A stretch of 28,582 nucleotides of DNA, taken from positions 1-28,582 of IMG/VR virus record IMGVR_UViG_3300017744_000103. One strand, 5' to 3'. Position 1 is the first letter of the stretch. Each line of letters begins with the position of its first letter. Of the stretch, positions 1-7,204 are shown piece by piece. A program made the translations under genes and the position numbers. The notes below the pieces were generated by a model. The model was not told where the DNA came from, searched no databases, and saw only the letters and a program-made list of their open reading frames with translations. This DNA is from a virus.

Positions 1-313
1 AAGGTTTGTAAAAGAGAAATCTAAAATCCCAGTTGAAGTTACTTGGGAAGGTGGTATCGCATCCTATGGTGGATTACTCGATGTAGCCTTAGCAGGTGGA
101 TATGTAACCAAACCAAATGTTGGTTGGTATGCAAGAGTCGATAAAGCTACAGGTGAGATTGAAGATGGTAAGGTTAGAGAAAAAGATACCAAGACTAAAA
201 AGTTCTGGGATCCAATTTTCAAAGAAACAGACTTTAAAGAATTTGTAAAAACATATTACTCAATTGGTCATAAACCATTACTAGAAATTGATTTAGATTT
301 TGAGGAAGAGTAA
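1..313 (+). CDS. uvsX: UvsX RecA-like recombinase, C-terminal part (5' end outside window)
   Basis: Reading the frame from base 2 gives 103 residues ending in a TAA that overlaps the next ATG (TAATG). The segment KIPVEVTWEGGI, then YGGLLDVALAGGYV and NVGWYARVD, matches what I recall of the C-terminal part of T4 UvsX, and the acidic end DLDFEEE is also typical. UvsX is the phage RecA homologue that forms filaments on single-stranded DNA and drives recombination-dependent replication. The Walker motifs lie upstream of the window. Its place just before the gene 41 helicase supports the call, since T4 has the same neighbourhood. Confidence 0.88.
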   Translation, partial: RFVKEKSKIPVEVTWEGGIASYGGLLDVALAGGYVTKPNVGWYARVDKATGEIEDGKVREKDTKTKKFWDPIFKETDFKEFVKTYYSIGHKPLLEIDLDFEEE

Positions 314-660
314 TGTTTGATATTACTGAAAAAGATTACGGATTTGTGGATAACCCAAATTATCCAATACAAGGAGTAATATATAAAACAGGAACCTATA
401 AAGACGTAATAGTTATGTATGGAACTGTCTCAGTAAAAGAGAGCCCTGAATTAGACATGGCTAGTTTAGGGTTTACATTTCAAATAGCTGATCCATCAGA
501 ACATACTGTTGATGAATTAGAAAAAGATGAACACTTTAAGAATTATATGGGTGCAGTCTTACAGCATATTATAGAACACAATTTAGATAGCGATAAAGCA
601 AGGATAGGAAATATTGAATCAGACACTACCGACACACATACTGAATCATCTACTTCATAA
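313..660 (+). CDS. Conserved small protein between uvsX and gene 41
   Basis: A 115-residue ORF whose ATG overlaps the uvsX stop (TAATG) and whose last 47 bases overlap the gene 41 start, so it is translationally coupled on both sides. It looks soluble, with a beta-rich first half (GVIYKTGTYKDVIVMYGTVSV) and an acidic, threonine/serine-rich tail. A small ORF at this position is common in T4-like phages. I do not recognise a domain and assign no function; a replication or recombination accessory role is suggested only by position. Confidence 0.75.
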   Translation: MFDITEKDYGFVDNPNYPIQGVIYKTGTYKDVIVMYGTVSVKESPELDMASLGFTFQIADPSEHTVDELEKDEHFKNYMGAVLQHIIEHNLDSDKARIGNIESDTTDTHTESSTS

Positions 661-1999
661 CGAAGAGTATTGCAGAAGAGTAATTCCTTATGTCAAAAAA
701 GAATACTTTGATGGTTCTCATAGAACTGTATTTGACTTAATAGTAAGTTTCGTAAATGCACATAATAAATTACCTACAGCAAAGGTATTAGATCTTGAAT
801 TAAAAAAGATAAGTGCTCATGAAGAAGTATTAAATCAAGCGTCAAGACTTATTGAAGAAATACAAGAAAAGTCTGATGTTGATACTGATTACCTTATTAA
901 AGAATCTGAAAACTGGTGTAGAGAACGAGCAGTCTACAATGCCATTATGGAATCTATTCAGATTATCGATAAAAAAGACAAAGAAAGAAGTGAAGGTGCT
1001 ATACCTGAAATACTATCTAATGCATTAGGTGTATCTTTTGACCAAGCTATAGGTCATGACTATATTGATAATTCTGACGAAAGATATGATTTCTATAATC
1101 TTAAAGAAGATAGGATTCCATTTGATTTAGATTACTTCAATAAAATTACAAAAGGTGGATTACCAAATAAAACTTTAAATATCGCTCTTGCTGGAACTGG
1201 TGTTGGTAAATCTTTGTTTATGTGTCATTGTGCATCATCAGTTCTAGAGCAAGGTAAGAATGTATTATATATTACAATGGAAATGGCAGAAGAAAGAATA
1301 GCAGAAAGAATAGATGCTAATCTTATGAATTTACCAATCGAACAATTATCATCTTTACCTAAAAAAGTATTTAACGATAAGATTGGAAAGATTGCAAAAG
1401 GGTCAATTGGTAAGTTAATTGTAAAAGAATATCCAACAGGTTCTGCTCATACAGGTCATTTCCGAGCACTACTAAATGAATTAAAACTAAAGAAAAACTT
1501 TAAACCAGACATAATATATATAGATTATTTAAATATTTGTGCATCTTCGCGTATGCGAGGGATGGGCGGAAGTATAAATAGTTATACATATATTAAAGCT
1601 ATCGCGGAAGAACTTCGTGGATTAGCTGTGGAATTCAATGTTCCGATAGTGTCGGCAACTCAGACCACAAGGTCAGGGTTCAGTAATACTGATGTCGGCC
1701 TTGAGGATACATCTGAATCATTTGGTTTACCAGCAACGGCTGACTTAATGTTTGCTCTAATTTCAACAGAGGAACTTGAAGAGTTAGGCCAATTATTGGT
1801 AAAGCAATTGAAGAATAGGTATAATGATCCTACCAAATATCGAAGATTCGTAGTTGGTGTGGATCGTTCCCGCATGAAACTATATGATGTGGAAGAGTCA
1901 GCTCAGTCAGATATAATGTCTGACATGACCCCTGACAAACCTATAAATAAGTTCGGTGAAAGAGAACAACCAGATTCTTTCGCCGATTTCAAAGTATAA
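614..1999 (+). CDS. 41: Replicative DNA helicase, DnaB-like (T4 gp41 type)
   Basis: A 461-residue protein, close to the 475 of T4 gp41. It moves on the lagging-strand template and works with the gene 61 primase. Walker A AGTGVGKS lies at about residues 193-200 and Walker B IIYIDY at about 300-305. Other matches to T4 gp41 are YITMEMAEE, KEYPTGSAHTGHFRALLNEL, NSYTYIKAIAEELR and SFGLPATADLMFALI. The N-terminal segment ILNHLLHNEEY aligns with T4 ILSHLIFDQAY near its residue 5. That supports the TTG start at 614, which has AGGA at 601-604 upstream; no ATG fits. The gene is read inside the end of the preceding ORF. Confidence 0.95.
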   Translation: MNQTLPTHILNHLLHNEEYCRRVIPYVKKEYFDGSHRTVFDLIVSFVNAHNKLPTAKVLDLELKKISAHEEVLNQASRLIEEIQEKSDVDTDYLIKESENWCRERAVYNAIMESIQIIDKKDKERSEGAIPEILSNALGVSFDQAIGHDYIDNSDERYDFYNLKEDRIPFDLDYFNKITKGGLPNKTLNIALAGTGVGKSLFMCHCASSVLEQGKNVLYITMEMAEERIAERIDANLMNLPIEQLSSLPKKVFNDKIGKIAKGSIGKLIVKEYPTGSAHTGHFRALLNELKLKKNFKPDIIYIDYLNICASSRMRGMGGSINSYTYIKAIAEELRGLAVEFNVPIVSATQTTRSGFSNTDVGLEDTSESFGLPATADLMFALISTEELEELGQLLVKQLKNRYNDPTKYRRFVVGVDRSRMKLYDVEESAQSDIMSDMTPDKPINKFGEREQPDSFADFKV

Positions 2000-2011
2000 A
2001 GAGGAGACTTT

Positions 2012-2197
2012 ATGGAACTATTAAATGTAGCAAAAGAATGGGTCGTATCAAGATGGTCAGAAAGAACATCTTGGGATGGCGGTGTGATCATAGGATTATC
2101 CCTTGGATATATTCTATTAGGTGGACTAATTGATTGGTTAGCCTGGGTAGCACTTGCTTACGGTGTCTACACTTTTGTTAAATCAGAAGTTGCTTAA
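2012..2197 (+). CDS. Small membrane protein downstream of gene 41
   Basis: A 61-residue ORF with a good ribosome binding site (AGAGGAG, about 2000-2006) before the ATG. Residues about 24-55 are hydrophobic, with two short stretches (VIIGLSLGYILLGGL and WLAWVALAYGVYTFV), so one or two membrane passes are likely. It is the last gene before the 2220-2243 terminator and probably shares the uvsX-41 transcript. I recognise no family; a membrane-associated role is all the sequence supports. Confidence 0.7.
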   Translation: MELLNVAKEWVVSRWSERTSWDGGVIIGLSLGYILLGGLIDWLAWVALAYGVYTFVKSEVA

Positions 2198-2219
2198 TTA
2201 AGCACTTGTAAGTTCATTA

Positions 2220-2243
2220 GGGGTCTTCGGGCCCCTTTCTTTT
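2220..2243 (+). terminator. Rho-independent terminator with TTCG tetraloop
   Basis: Stem GGGGTC / GGCCCC (one T-G wobble) closes a TTCG loop at 2226-2229, followed by TTTCTTTT. It sits 22 bases after the 2012-2197 stop and just before the next promoter region, so it ends the uvsX-41 transcription unit. Confidence 0.88.
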
Positions 2244-2249
2244 GAGTAA

Positions 2250-2289
2250 TGTTACAGGAGTGTTACAATTCTGTTACAATTGTGTAACA
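2250..2289 (+). promoter_or_regulatory. Helically phased operator-like array of TGTTACA heptamers
   Basis: TGTTACA occurs at 2250-2256, 2261-2267 and 2272-2278, and its reverse complement TGTAACA at 2283-2289. All start-to-start distances are exactly 11 bp. The last two form a perfect inverted repeat with a 4-base spacer (ATTG). The array ends 14 bp before the -35 box of the promoter at 2304. This layout suits cooperative binding of a regulator to one face of the helix. The regulator is unknown, and the heptamer does not match the T4 MotA box. Confidence 0.6.
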
Positions 2290-2303
2290 ATTTAAAAAAA
2301 CTA

Positions 2304-2332
2304 TTTACATTTCTATCAAACTATGGTATAAT
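2304..2332 (+). promoter_or_regulatory. Sigma70-like early promoter with extended -10
   Basis: TTTACA (2304-2309), a 17-bp spacer, then TATAAT (2327-2332) preceded by TGG. Start of transcription is expected near 2339, leaving a leader of about 29 bases with AAAGGAG before the ATG at 2368. It belongs to a family of five such promoters in this window (others at 14645, 19652, 21428, 24065) and is the only one with a normal leader. Confidence 0.85.
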
Positions 2333-2367
2333 AGATGTATATTTAATAAAAAAAGGAGTTAGTAAAT

Positions 2368-2769
2368 ATGTTTAAAGAATGGGATCAATTATCAGAAAAG
2401 GAGCAACTGCTTCAGTACATCTCTGATGAGCACAAAAGTGCTTATGGGTTCAGACCTAGAGGTGGATATGACCACCTTTCTGTTGAGGAGCTTAAGGCTG
2501 AGCTCGACAGACTTAACGCTTATGCGAATGAGCAGTATGAGCTAGAGCAAGCTCAGGCAGAGCAGGATGCTGATGAGTTCGACGCTCGTGTTGAGTACAT
2601 CATTGAATCTGGTGCAGGTTCTAGAGCTAAGGCTCTTCAATGGATCCTAGAGGCTGATGAAGCTGACTTCGATATGGAGTTCTTTGTTTACAAGCAAGGA
2701 TTTCTATTCACTGAGAGAGGTAGAGCTCTCGCCGACGAACTTTGGAAACTACAAAAGGAGGTAGTATAA
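2368..2769 (+). CDS. Acidic 133-aa protein, first gene of the operator-controlled operon
   Basis: Starts after a strong AAAGGAG site and follows the phased operator array and early promoter directly, so it is probably an early, strongly expressed protein. It is acidic and helical, with the segment YISDEHKSAYGFRPRGGYDHLS, which I recall from small hypothetical proteins of many phages; no function is known to me. Codon use is unlike its neighbours: GAG, CTT, GCT and AAG dominate where the rest of the window prefers GAA, TTA, GCA and AAA. That may reflect selection for expression or recent acquisition. Its stop overlaps the next ATG. Confidence 0.85.
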   Translation: MFKEWDQLSEKEQLLQYISDEHKSAYGFRPRGGYDHLSVEELKAELDRLNAYANEQYELEQAQAEQDADEFDARVEYIIESGAGSRAKALQWILEADEADFDMEFFVYKQGFLFTERGRALADELWKLQKEVV

Positions 2770-2987
2770 TGAGTAATATAATAAACGAACAAATCCTTGA
2801 GGACCTAGCTCAAGAGATAGATAAGATGTCAGGTATGGCAATTGTTAATGAGGTCTTAGGTAGGTCAGAAGCTTATAGTAGTGTCGCACCAGGATGCGAT
2901 TCATGGGATGAATTCTTTTCTCTTGCTGATATGAATAGCTTTAAAAATAGGTTAATGAAAATAAGATTTGAGGAGATGTCAAGATGA
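2769..2987 (+). CDS. Hypothetical 72-aa protein
   Basis: The start at 2769 (MSNIINEQ) is chosen because AAAGGAGG (2754-2761) stands at the right distance and the ATG overlaps the preceding stop as TAATG; an in-frame upstream ATG at 2742 lacks such a site. The protein is acidic, with no membrane segment or recognisable motif. Its end overlaps the next gene by ATGA, so the two are coupled. No function assigned. Confidence 0.72.
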   Translation: MSNIINEQILEDLAQEIDKMSGMAIVNEVLGRSEAYSSVAPGCDSWDEFFSLADMNSFKNRLMKIRFEEMSR

Positions 2988-3310
2988 GATGTTCAGATAG
3001 TTATGTAGGAACATATTGGACTGCTAGTGCAGGAGATATGCTAGAGATTAAAAAGATCAGAGAAGTCGTTAAAGTAATTAATAGACATAATAAAAATAAA
3101 GAGAAAAATGCTCTATATAGATTTGAGCATGGTTACTCTAAACAACCACCAGTTCAACTACCAAGAATGAGAGTTGAGCTTAAGGGTAGAGGACCAAGAG
3201 CAGAACATGCAATTGCTGATGGTCGATATCCAGGTGCATATAATCAAACTTTACCACTCAGACATGCTGAAAGAGTTGATGTCTATATTTACGAAAGGAA
3301 TCAGTGGTGA
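2984..3310 (+). CDS. Hypothetical basic 108-aa protein
   Basis: Overlaps the preceding gene by ATGA and the following GTG-start gene by four bases. The sequence is basic, with a proline/arginine-rich middle (QPPVQLPRMRVELKGRGPR) and a C-terminal strand-like end (ERVDVYIYERNQW). No domain recognised. Basic charge would fit nucleic-acid binding, but this is only a guess. Confidence 0.7.
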   Translation: MRCSDSYVGTYWTASAGDMLEIKKIREVVKVINRHNKNKEKNALYRFEHGYSKQPPVQLPRMRVELKGRGPRAEHAIADGRYPGAYNQTLPLRHAERVDVYIYERNQW

Positions 3311-3480
3311 GATTATTAGAAGCAAATTATGGAGATGTAAGAATATTCTCCGAAAGACCATTTGGCTATAAAAGATATATAGTCGAATGGCAAAATGGTG
3401 CTACCACAATGTATTCTGGGTTGTGGTATAAAAAAGAAAAAGTATTACAAATAGTAGAGGAGAAATTAAAAAATGAGTGA
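3307..3480 (+). CDS. Small 57-aa protein with GTG start
   Basis: GTG at 3307 overlaps the previous stop (GTGA), with AAAGG at about 3294-3298 upstream. The frame runs open for 57 residues (begins MRLLEANYGDVRIF, ends VEEKLKNE) and ends 8 bases inside the next gene. The composition is protein-like, with SERPFGYKRYIVEWQNG and YSGLWYKKEKV. It fills what would otherwise be a 162-base gap in a fully packed operon. No family recognised. Confidence 0.7.
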   Translation: MRLLEANYGDVRIFSERPFGYKRYIVEWQNGATTMYSGLWYKKEKVLQIVEEKLKNE

Positions 3481-3715
3481 TAGTTATTTTAACATGGACG
3501 ATATTATGGATAAACTCGATGATATCGATAAGAAGATTGATGAATTAGCAATGTATGTCAAAGAGGACAAACAATTAGTTTATACAGTAGTAGCAACTAA
3601 GAATAGTAAAACAGTTGCTGATTATGTATTTGAAAAAATGAAAGAAGCAATTTTATTTCAAAAACAAATGGTAGAAAAAGGCTATACCGTAGAATTTAAT
3701 AGAAAATGGATATAA
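3473..3715 (+). CDS. Hypothetical 80-aa coiled-coil protein
   Basis: ATG at 3473 follows GAGGAG (3459-3464). The first 35 residues (MDDIMDKLDDIDKKIDELAM) have a clear heptad pattern and should form a short coiled coil; the rest is mixed helix and strand. It overlaps both neighbours by 8-10 bases. No function recognised. Confidence 0.68.
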   Translation: MSDSYFNMDDIMDKLDDIDKKIDELAMYVKEDKQLVYTVVATKNSKTVADYVFEKMKEAILFQKQMVEKGYTVEFNRKWI

Positions 3716-3894
3716 TATTTTATGTTCTGTTTGCTGTTTGCATAGCGGGCTGTTCCTATCAAACTTATAGAATTGGATATAACGAAGGCGTTCGTTCTGG
3801 AGCAGAAAATACTATCGATATGTTACATGAAAATAGAGTAATTTCATTTGATAATAAAGGAAATATTGTTCCAAATCCATATTTTAAGGTTTAG
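3706..3894 (+). CDS. Small N-anchored membrane protein
   Basis: A 62-residue protein starting inside the previous gene. Residues 3-18 (IIFYVLFAVCIAGCSY) form one membrane segment, followed by YRIGYNEGVRSGAENTIDML, a pattern I recall from small single-pass proteins of T4-like marine phages. AGC at residues 14-16 looks a little like a lipobox, but there is no positively charged N-terminus, so an ordinary anchor is more likely. Last gene before the late promoter at 3901. Function unknown. Confidence 0.68.
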   Translation: MDIIFYVLFAVCIAGCSYQTYRIGYNEGVRSGAENTIDMLHENRVISFDNKGNIVPNPYFKV

Positions 3895-3900
3895 TAAATG

Positions 3901-3908
3901 TATAAATA
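3901..3908 (+). promoter_or_regulatory. Late-type promoter box TATAAATA
   Basis: Exact T4 late-promoter consensus in the short gap between 3894 and the ATG at 3933. Transcription would start near 3914, leaving a leader with AAAAAGGAA before the start codon. It would drive the long run of capsid-targeting-tagged genes that follows, which fits expression during head assembly. The octamer also occurs by chance inside genes of this AT-rich genome, so the intergenic position is the main support. Confidence 0.6.
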
Positions 3909-3932
3909 GATTATATAAAAAGGAATCTATTT

Positions 3933-5330
3933 ATGAACTTTAAATCTTTTATTGATAAACCACAAGTAATTAGTGAAGGTACTAAATTAACACCGTCTGT
4001 TCTAGACGAAAAAAATTCTAAAACTGGAGAAGAAAGAATTGATATTCTTCGTGATTTAGTTCGTGGAAGCAAACCCTTAGAATTAGCAAAAGGTGGTACA
4101 GTCGTCGTAGTTAATATTAAAGACGCTCTGGAAAAAATCAAATTATTTAAAAAGAATTCTTTACATTTTGGTAGAGGTGGAATTCCATTAGAAACTAACG
4201 GTGGTACCATTTATACGAATGATCTTAAAAAATCAAAAGTATTTGGTGGTGAAACTGGTGGTGCTGGTGGCGGTAGTGTAAATACAAAAATTTATGAATC
4301 ACATAATGCTGTAATGCTTCATGCGATGTTAGAGCATGGCCATAAACAACCATTAGATTTTTTTACAAATGATATATTAAAGAATGCTTATAAGTTAGCT
4401 GATGTTGATGCTAAGTGGAATGAACTAGAAAACATACCAGATGAATGGATGTTATCATCTTATAATATATCACAAGAATTAATTAAATTAGGATATGTAA
4501 GAAAAGGTCATGTTATCCATAGAGGTAGCACAATAATGAATGGAATTTATAAAAAGAAAAATGAAGCCTTTGCAAATATAAAAGCAAAAAGCTTAAAAGA
4601 TGATAAATGGAATCCAGGTGATGTATGGGCGGTAGATAAATCCTTTGACATTAACAGTTTAAATACTGATACAGTTGATGGATTAAATGCTGATATATTA
4701 GAAAACTATATGAATAGAAGTTGTGTAGGTATATCTCTTAAAGGACCTATGGTAAAATCTGTTCCTATAAAAGAATACAATATTGATAAGTCATTATTAA
4801 AAACCTATAAGTTTAAAGACTTTAGATTAGAGTCCAAGGGTGGAAACTTTTGGTCATCTAAAATGGGTCATATAGATTATGATGGTGGTGAAATGACTAT
4901 TAAAGATGGTAAACATTTTGGTTCTGTAAAAGCAGAAATTAAAGGTAAGAAAGCAAGAGGCGGAGGAATCGGTTGGGGCGAAATGAGTGGATATCTTCAA
5001 AGATATGGCAAGAAGTTTGGACTTAAACCTATTTCAGCTCATGCTAAAAAAATAGCTAAAGCAATTGAAAGAAAGCAAGATGAAAAATCTATAAAAGAAT
5101 TTTATAAGTATTATAATTACTTTTATAAAAATGATTCTTACGACGATTTTAAAGCTAAATTAATTACAATGCCAGGGCATTGGATATCAGCTAAGTTTGC
5201 TATTACACAACTTGGATATAATATTAACCATGTGCCACGGTCAAAAATCAACGAATTAATTACTAATTTTGTTAATTATGCGGGTTCTTCATTATCAGAA
5301 TCTAGTGCATATGTTAAGGCAGGGAAATAA
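3933..5330 (+). CDS. Large 465-aa protein with capsid-targeting-like N-terminus
   Basis: First gene after the late box. The N-terminus MNFKSFIDKPQVISEG resembles a T4 capsid-targeting sequence, with ISE|G (residues 13-16) as a good prohead-protease site. The remainder has glycine-rich patches (GGETGGAGGGS at about 105-115), NTKIYESHNAVMLHAMLEHGH, and a basic C-terminal half. A stretch near 335-345 (GSVKAEIKGKKARGGGIGWG) could bind phosphate or nucleic acid, but this is a guess. I do not recognise the fold. Position and tag suggest a packaged internal protein. The stop overlaps the next ATG as TAATG. Confidence 0.75.
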   Translation: MNFKSFIDKPQVISEGTKLTPSVLDEKNSKTGEERIDILRDLVRGSKPLELAKGGTVVVVNIKDALEKIKLFKKNSLHFGRGGIPLETNGGTIYTNDLKKSKVFGGETGGAGGGSVNTKIYESHNAVMLHAMLEHGHKQPLDFFTNDILKNAYKLADVDAKWNELENIPDEWMLSSYNISQELIKLGYVRKGHVIHRGSTIMNGIYKKKNEAFANIKAKSLKDDKWNPGDVWAVDKSFDINSLNTDTVDGLNADILENYMNRSCVGISLKGPMVKSVPIKEYNIDKSLLKTYKFKDFRLESKGGNFWSSKMGHIDYDGGEMTIKDGKHFGSVKAEIKGKKARGGGIGWGEMSGYLQRYGKKFGLKPISAHAKKIAKAIERKQDEKSIKEFYKYYNYFYKNDSYDDFKAKLITMPGHWISAKFAITQLGYNINHVPRSKINELITNFVNYAGSSLSESSAYVKAGK

Positions 5331-5962
5331 TGAAAAGATTTAGAAAACATATAAAAGAAGATATGGCTGTATATAAAACACAAGCTGAACTTAAACCTGC
5401 TAAATACAAAGATATTAAAATATTTAAAGATGGATGGGAAAACATTCAGCTACCGACGCCCCCGCCGGAGCGAATAGAAATAGACAAAGTAATAAAAATT
5501 TGTCATTCAGCAAGTGAAAAGGATATCGAAGAATATAAGCTATGTGATACAGATGCGTCATATATGATTAGAGATTATATGGATAAAAATGATTTAGAAT
5601 ATAATGATAATGTAATAGAATATATTGAAAAACAATGTGTACCTATTATTAGGCATTATAAAAATCATTTTAATAGACCAAGACCGTATCAAGTAGCTGC
5701 GTATTATAATAAAGAGCTTAAAAGATTTAAATCTGAAACTGCTAGTACACCATCATATCCATCAGGACATACAGTACAGCCATTAGTTGTAGCATTACAT
5801 TATGCTAAGAAGTATCCAAATCATAAATTAAATTTGGAAAAGATGGCAAAGATATGCGGATACGGTAGAGTAATCGCAGGGTTACATTATCCTGCTGATT
5901 ATAACGCAGGTATAATACTAGCAAATAAATTAATGGAATATATAGAATATGAAAAATTTTAA
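5330..5962 (+). CDS. PAP2/acid-phosphatase superfamily enzyme with capsid-targeting-like N-terminus
   Basis: A 210-residue protein. The PAP2 signature is visible: K111 with R116-P117 (KNHFNRP), PSGH at 144-147, and R180 followed by H186 and D190 (GRVIAGLHYPAD), the three parts of the phosphate-binding and catalytic site. There is no membrane segment, so it resembles soluble class A acid phosphatases and vanadium haloperoxidase relatives rather than lipid phosphatases. The N-terminus MKRFRKHIKED has the tag pattern with IKE at 8-10. The substrate is unknown; nucleotides or phosphate esters are possible. It is coupled by overlap to both neighbours. Confidence 0.85.
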   Translation: MKRFRKHIKEDMAVYKTQAELKPAKYKDIKIFKDGWENIQLPTPPPERIEIDKVIKICHSASEKDIEEYKLCDTDASYMIRDYMDKNDLEYNDNVIEYIEKQCVPIIRHYKNHFNRPRPYQVAAYYNKELKRFKSETASTPSYPSGHTVQPLVVALHYAKKYPNHKLNLEKMAKICGYGRVIAGLHYPADYNAGIILANKLMEYIEYEKF

Positions 5963-7184
5963 TAACTATTTAGCCGAAGCCAAGAATACTCATATGATTC
6001 ATATTGAGGACTTAATCTTGGACGGCGGAGTTAAGGGGGCACGCCAAGCAATCCTAGCGCTTAGGTCAATGAGGGATATGTTGAGCGGTAATGCAAAAGC
6101 ACCAATGGACATTACTGTTAAGTGGGACGGTGCCCCCGCCGTATTTGCTGGAGAAGATCCAAGTGATGGTAACTTCTTTGTAGCAAAGAAAGGTATATTT
6201 AATGCTAATCCAAAAATATATAAATCACATAAAGATATAGATGCCGATACATCTGGAGACCTTAATAAGAAATTAAAAATGGCATTTGATAATCTCAAAG
6301 GTCTTGGTATCAAAGGTGTTATTCAGGGTGATTTTATGTTTGAGAAAAAAGATCTTAAAAGAGAAAACATTAATGGTATAAAACATATTGTATTTCACCC
6401 AAACACAATTGCATATGCTGTTCCAGAAAAGAGTGCATTAGGTAAAGAAATAGGTAAAGCTGAAATAGGTATTGTATGGCATACTACTTATAACGGTGGA
6501 ACATTCGAATCAATGAGTGCAGAATTTGGAAAAGAGATTGTACCTAAATTAAAAAAGAGTTCAAAGGTATGGATGGTTGATGCAACACTTAGAGATTTAT
6601 CAGGAACAGCTACATTAACTTCAAACGATAATAAAGCAATATCTAAAAAACTATCAGATGCAGGAAAGATATTTAAAAAGATAGCAAGTGGAGTATTAAA
6701 AGAGATTGAATCTAATAAAGAACTTAATCTTGTTATTAATACCTATAACAACACTAAAGTTAGAGAAGGACAAAGAATTACAAATACTAAATCTCATGCA
6801 ACAGGTTTAGTAATGTGGGTAAGTAATAGATACCAAAAGGAAATTGATAAAAGAAGTACACCAAAAGGTAAAGATGCTCAGGTAGTAAAACGTGATGCAT
6901 TACTATCATTTTTCAGTAAAGAAAACATAAAAAATTTAAAATTAATCTTTGATTTACAAAATTTAGTCATCGATAGCAAATTAATTATTATAAATAAATT
7001 AAACAAACTATCTAAAATTGATACGTTTGTGAAGACCAAAAATGGGTTTAAGGTCACCGGCGTTGAAGGCTTTGTGGCAATAGACCGATTAGAAGGTGGT
7101 GCTGTTAAGCTTGTAGATAGAATGGAATTTTCTACAAACAATTTTAGCAAAGATATTATAAAAGGTTGGGACAACCCCAACTAA
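5949..7184 (+). CDS. KxDG ligase-like nucleotidyltransferase (DUF6267-like) with capsid-targeting-like N-terminus
   Basis: A 411-residue protein. KWDGAP at 58-63 fits ligase/nucleotidyltransferase motif I, K58 being the likely adenylated lysine. VIQGDFMF (about 124-131) fits an internal strand motif. Near the C-terminus, VEGFVAID (372-379) and AVKLVDR (385-391) look like motifs IV and V. Together these suggest a polynucleotide ligase/capping fold, though the order and spacing are stretched. Related proteins in marine phages are, as I recall, filed as DUF6267. The N-terminus MKNFNNYLAEAK is very close to the T4 internal-protein tag, with LAE|A at 8-11. It may join or nucleotidylate nucleic acid ends; this is inference. 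Confidence 0.75.
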   Translation: MKNFNNYLAEAKNTHMIHIEDLILDGGVKGARQAILALRSMRDMLSGNAKAPMDITVKWDGAPAVFAGEDPSDGNFFVAKKGIFNANPKIYKSHKDIDADTSGDLNKKLKMAFDNLKGLGIKGVIQGDFMFEKKDLKRENINGIKHIVFHPNTIAYAVPEKSALGKEIGKAEIGIVWHTTYNGGTFESMSAEFGKEIVPKLKKSSKVWMVDATLRDLSGTATLTSNDNKAISKKLSDAGKIFKKIASGVLKEIESNKELNLVINTYNNTKVREGQRITNTKSHATGLVMWVSNRYQKEIDKRSTPKGKDAQVVKRDALLSFFSKENIKNLKLIFDLQNLVIDSKLIIINKLNKLSKIDTFVKTKNGFKVTGVEGFVAIDRLEGGAVKLVDRMEFSTNNFSKDIIKGWDNPN

Positions 7185-7204
7185 ATGGGATACCGAGGAA
7201 ATAC

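Noticed and set aside
1573-1949. TATAAATA octamers inside gene 41 (1573-1580 and 1942-1949), with another at 11109-11116
   Set aside because: They lie within coding sequence, not before a gene start, and the octamer is expected by chance at this base composition. They show why the late-promoter calls rest on intergenic position.
3174-3371. Plus-strand frame of 65 codons across the 2984 and 3307 genes
   Set aside because: It conflicts with two coupled frames that have better start signals, and its product (many M, L, I without order) looks like an out-of-frame reading.
3706-3894. Lipoprotein reading of the 62-aa protein (AGC at residues 14-16)
   Set aside because: There is no basic N-terminus and the hydrophobic stretch continues past the cysteine, so a plain membrane anchor is more likely.
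3911-4210. Minus-strand frame of 99 codons opposite the 3933 gene
   Set aside because: It lies wholly opposite a coupled plus-strand gene with a tag, ribosome site and promoter; its product shows no motif and no start signal. The same reasoning removes the other antisense frames, for example those at 6878-7180, 8146-8526 and 21097-21597.
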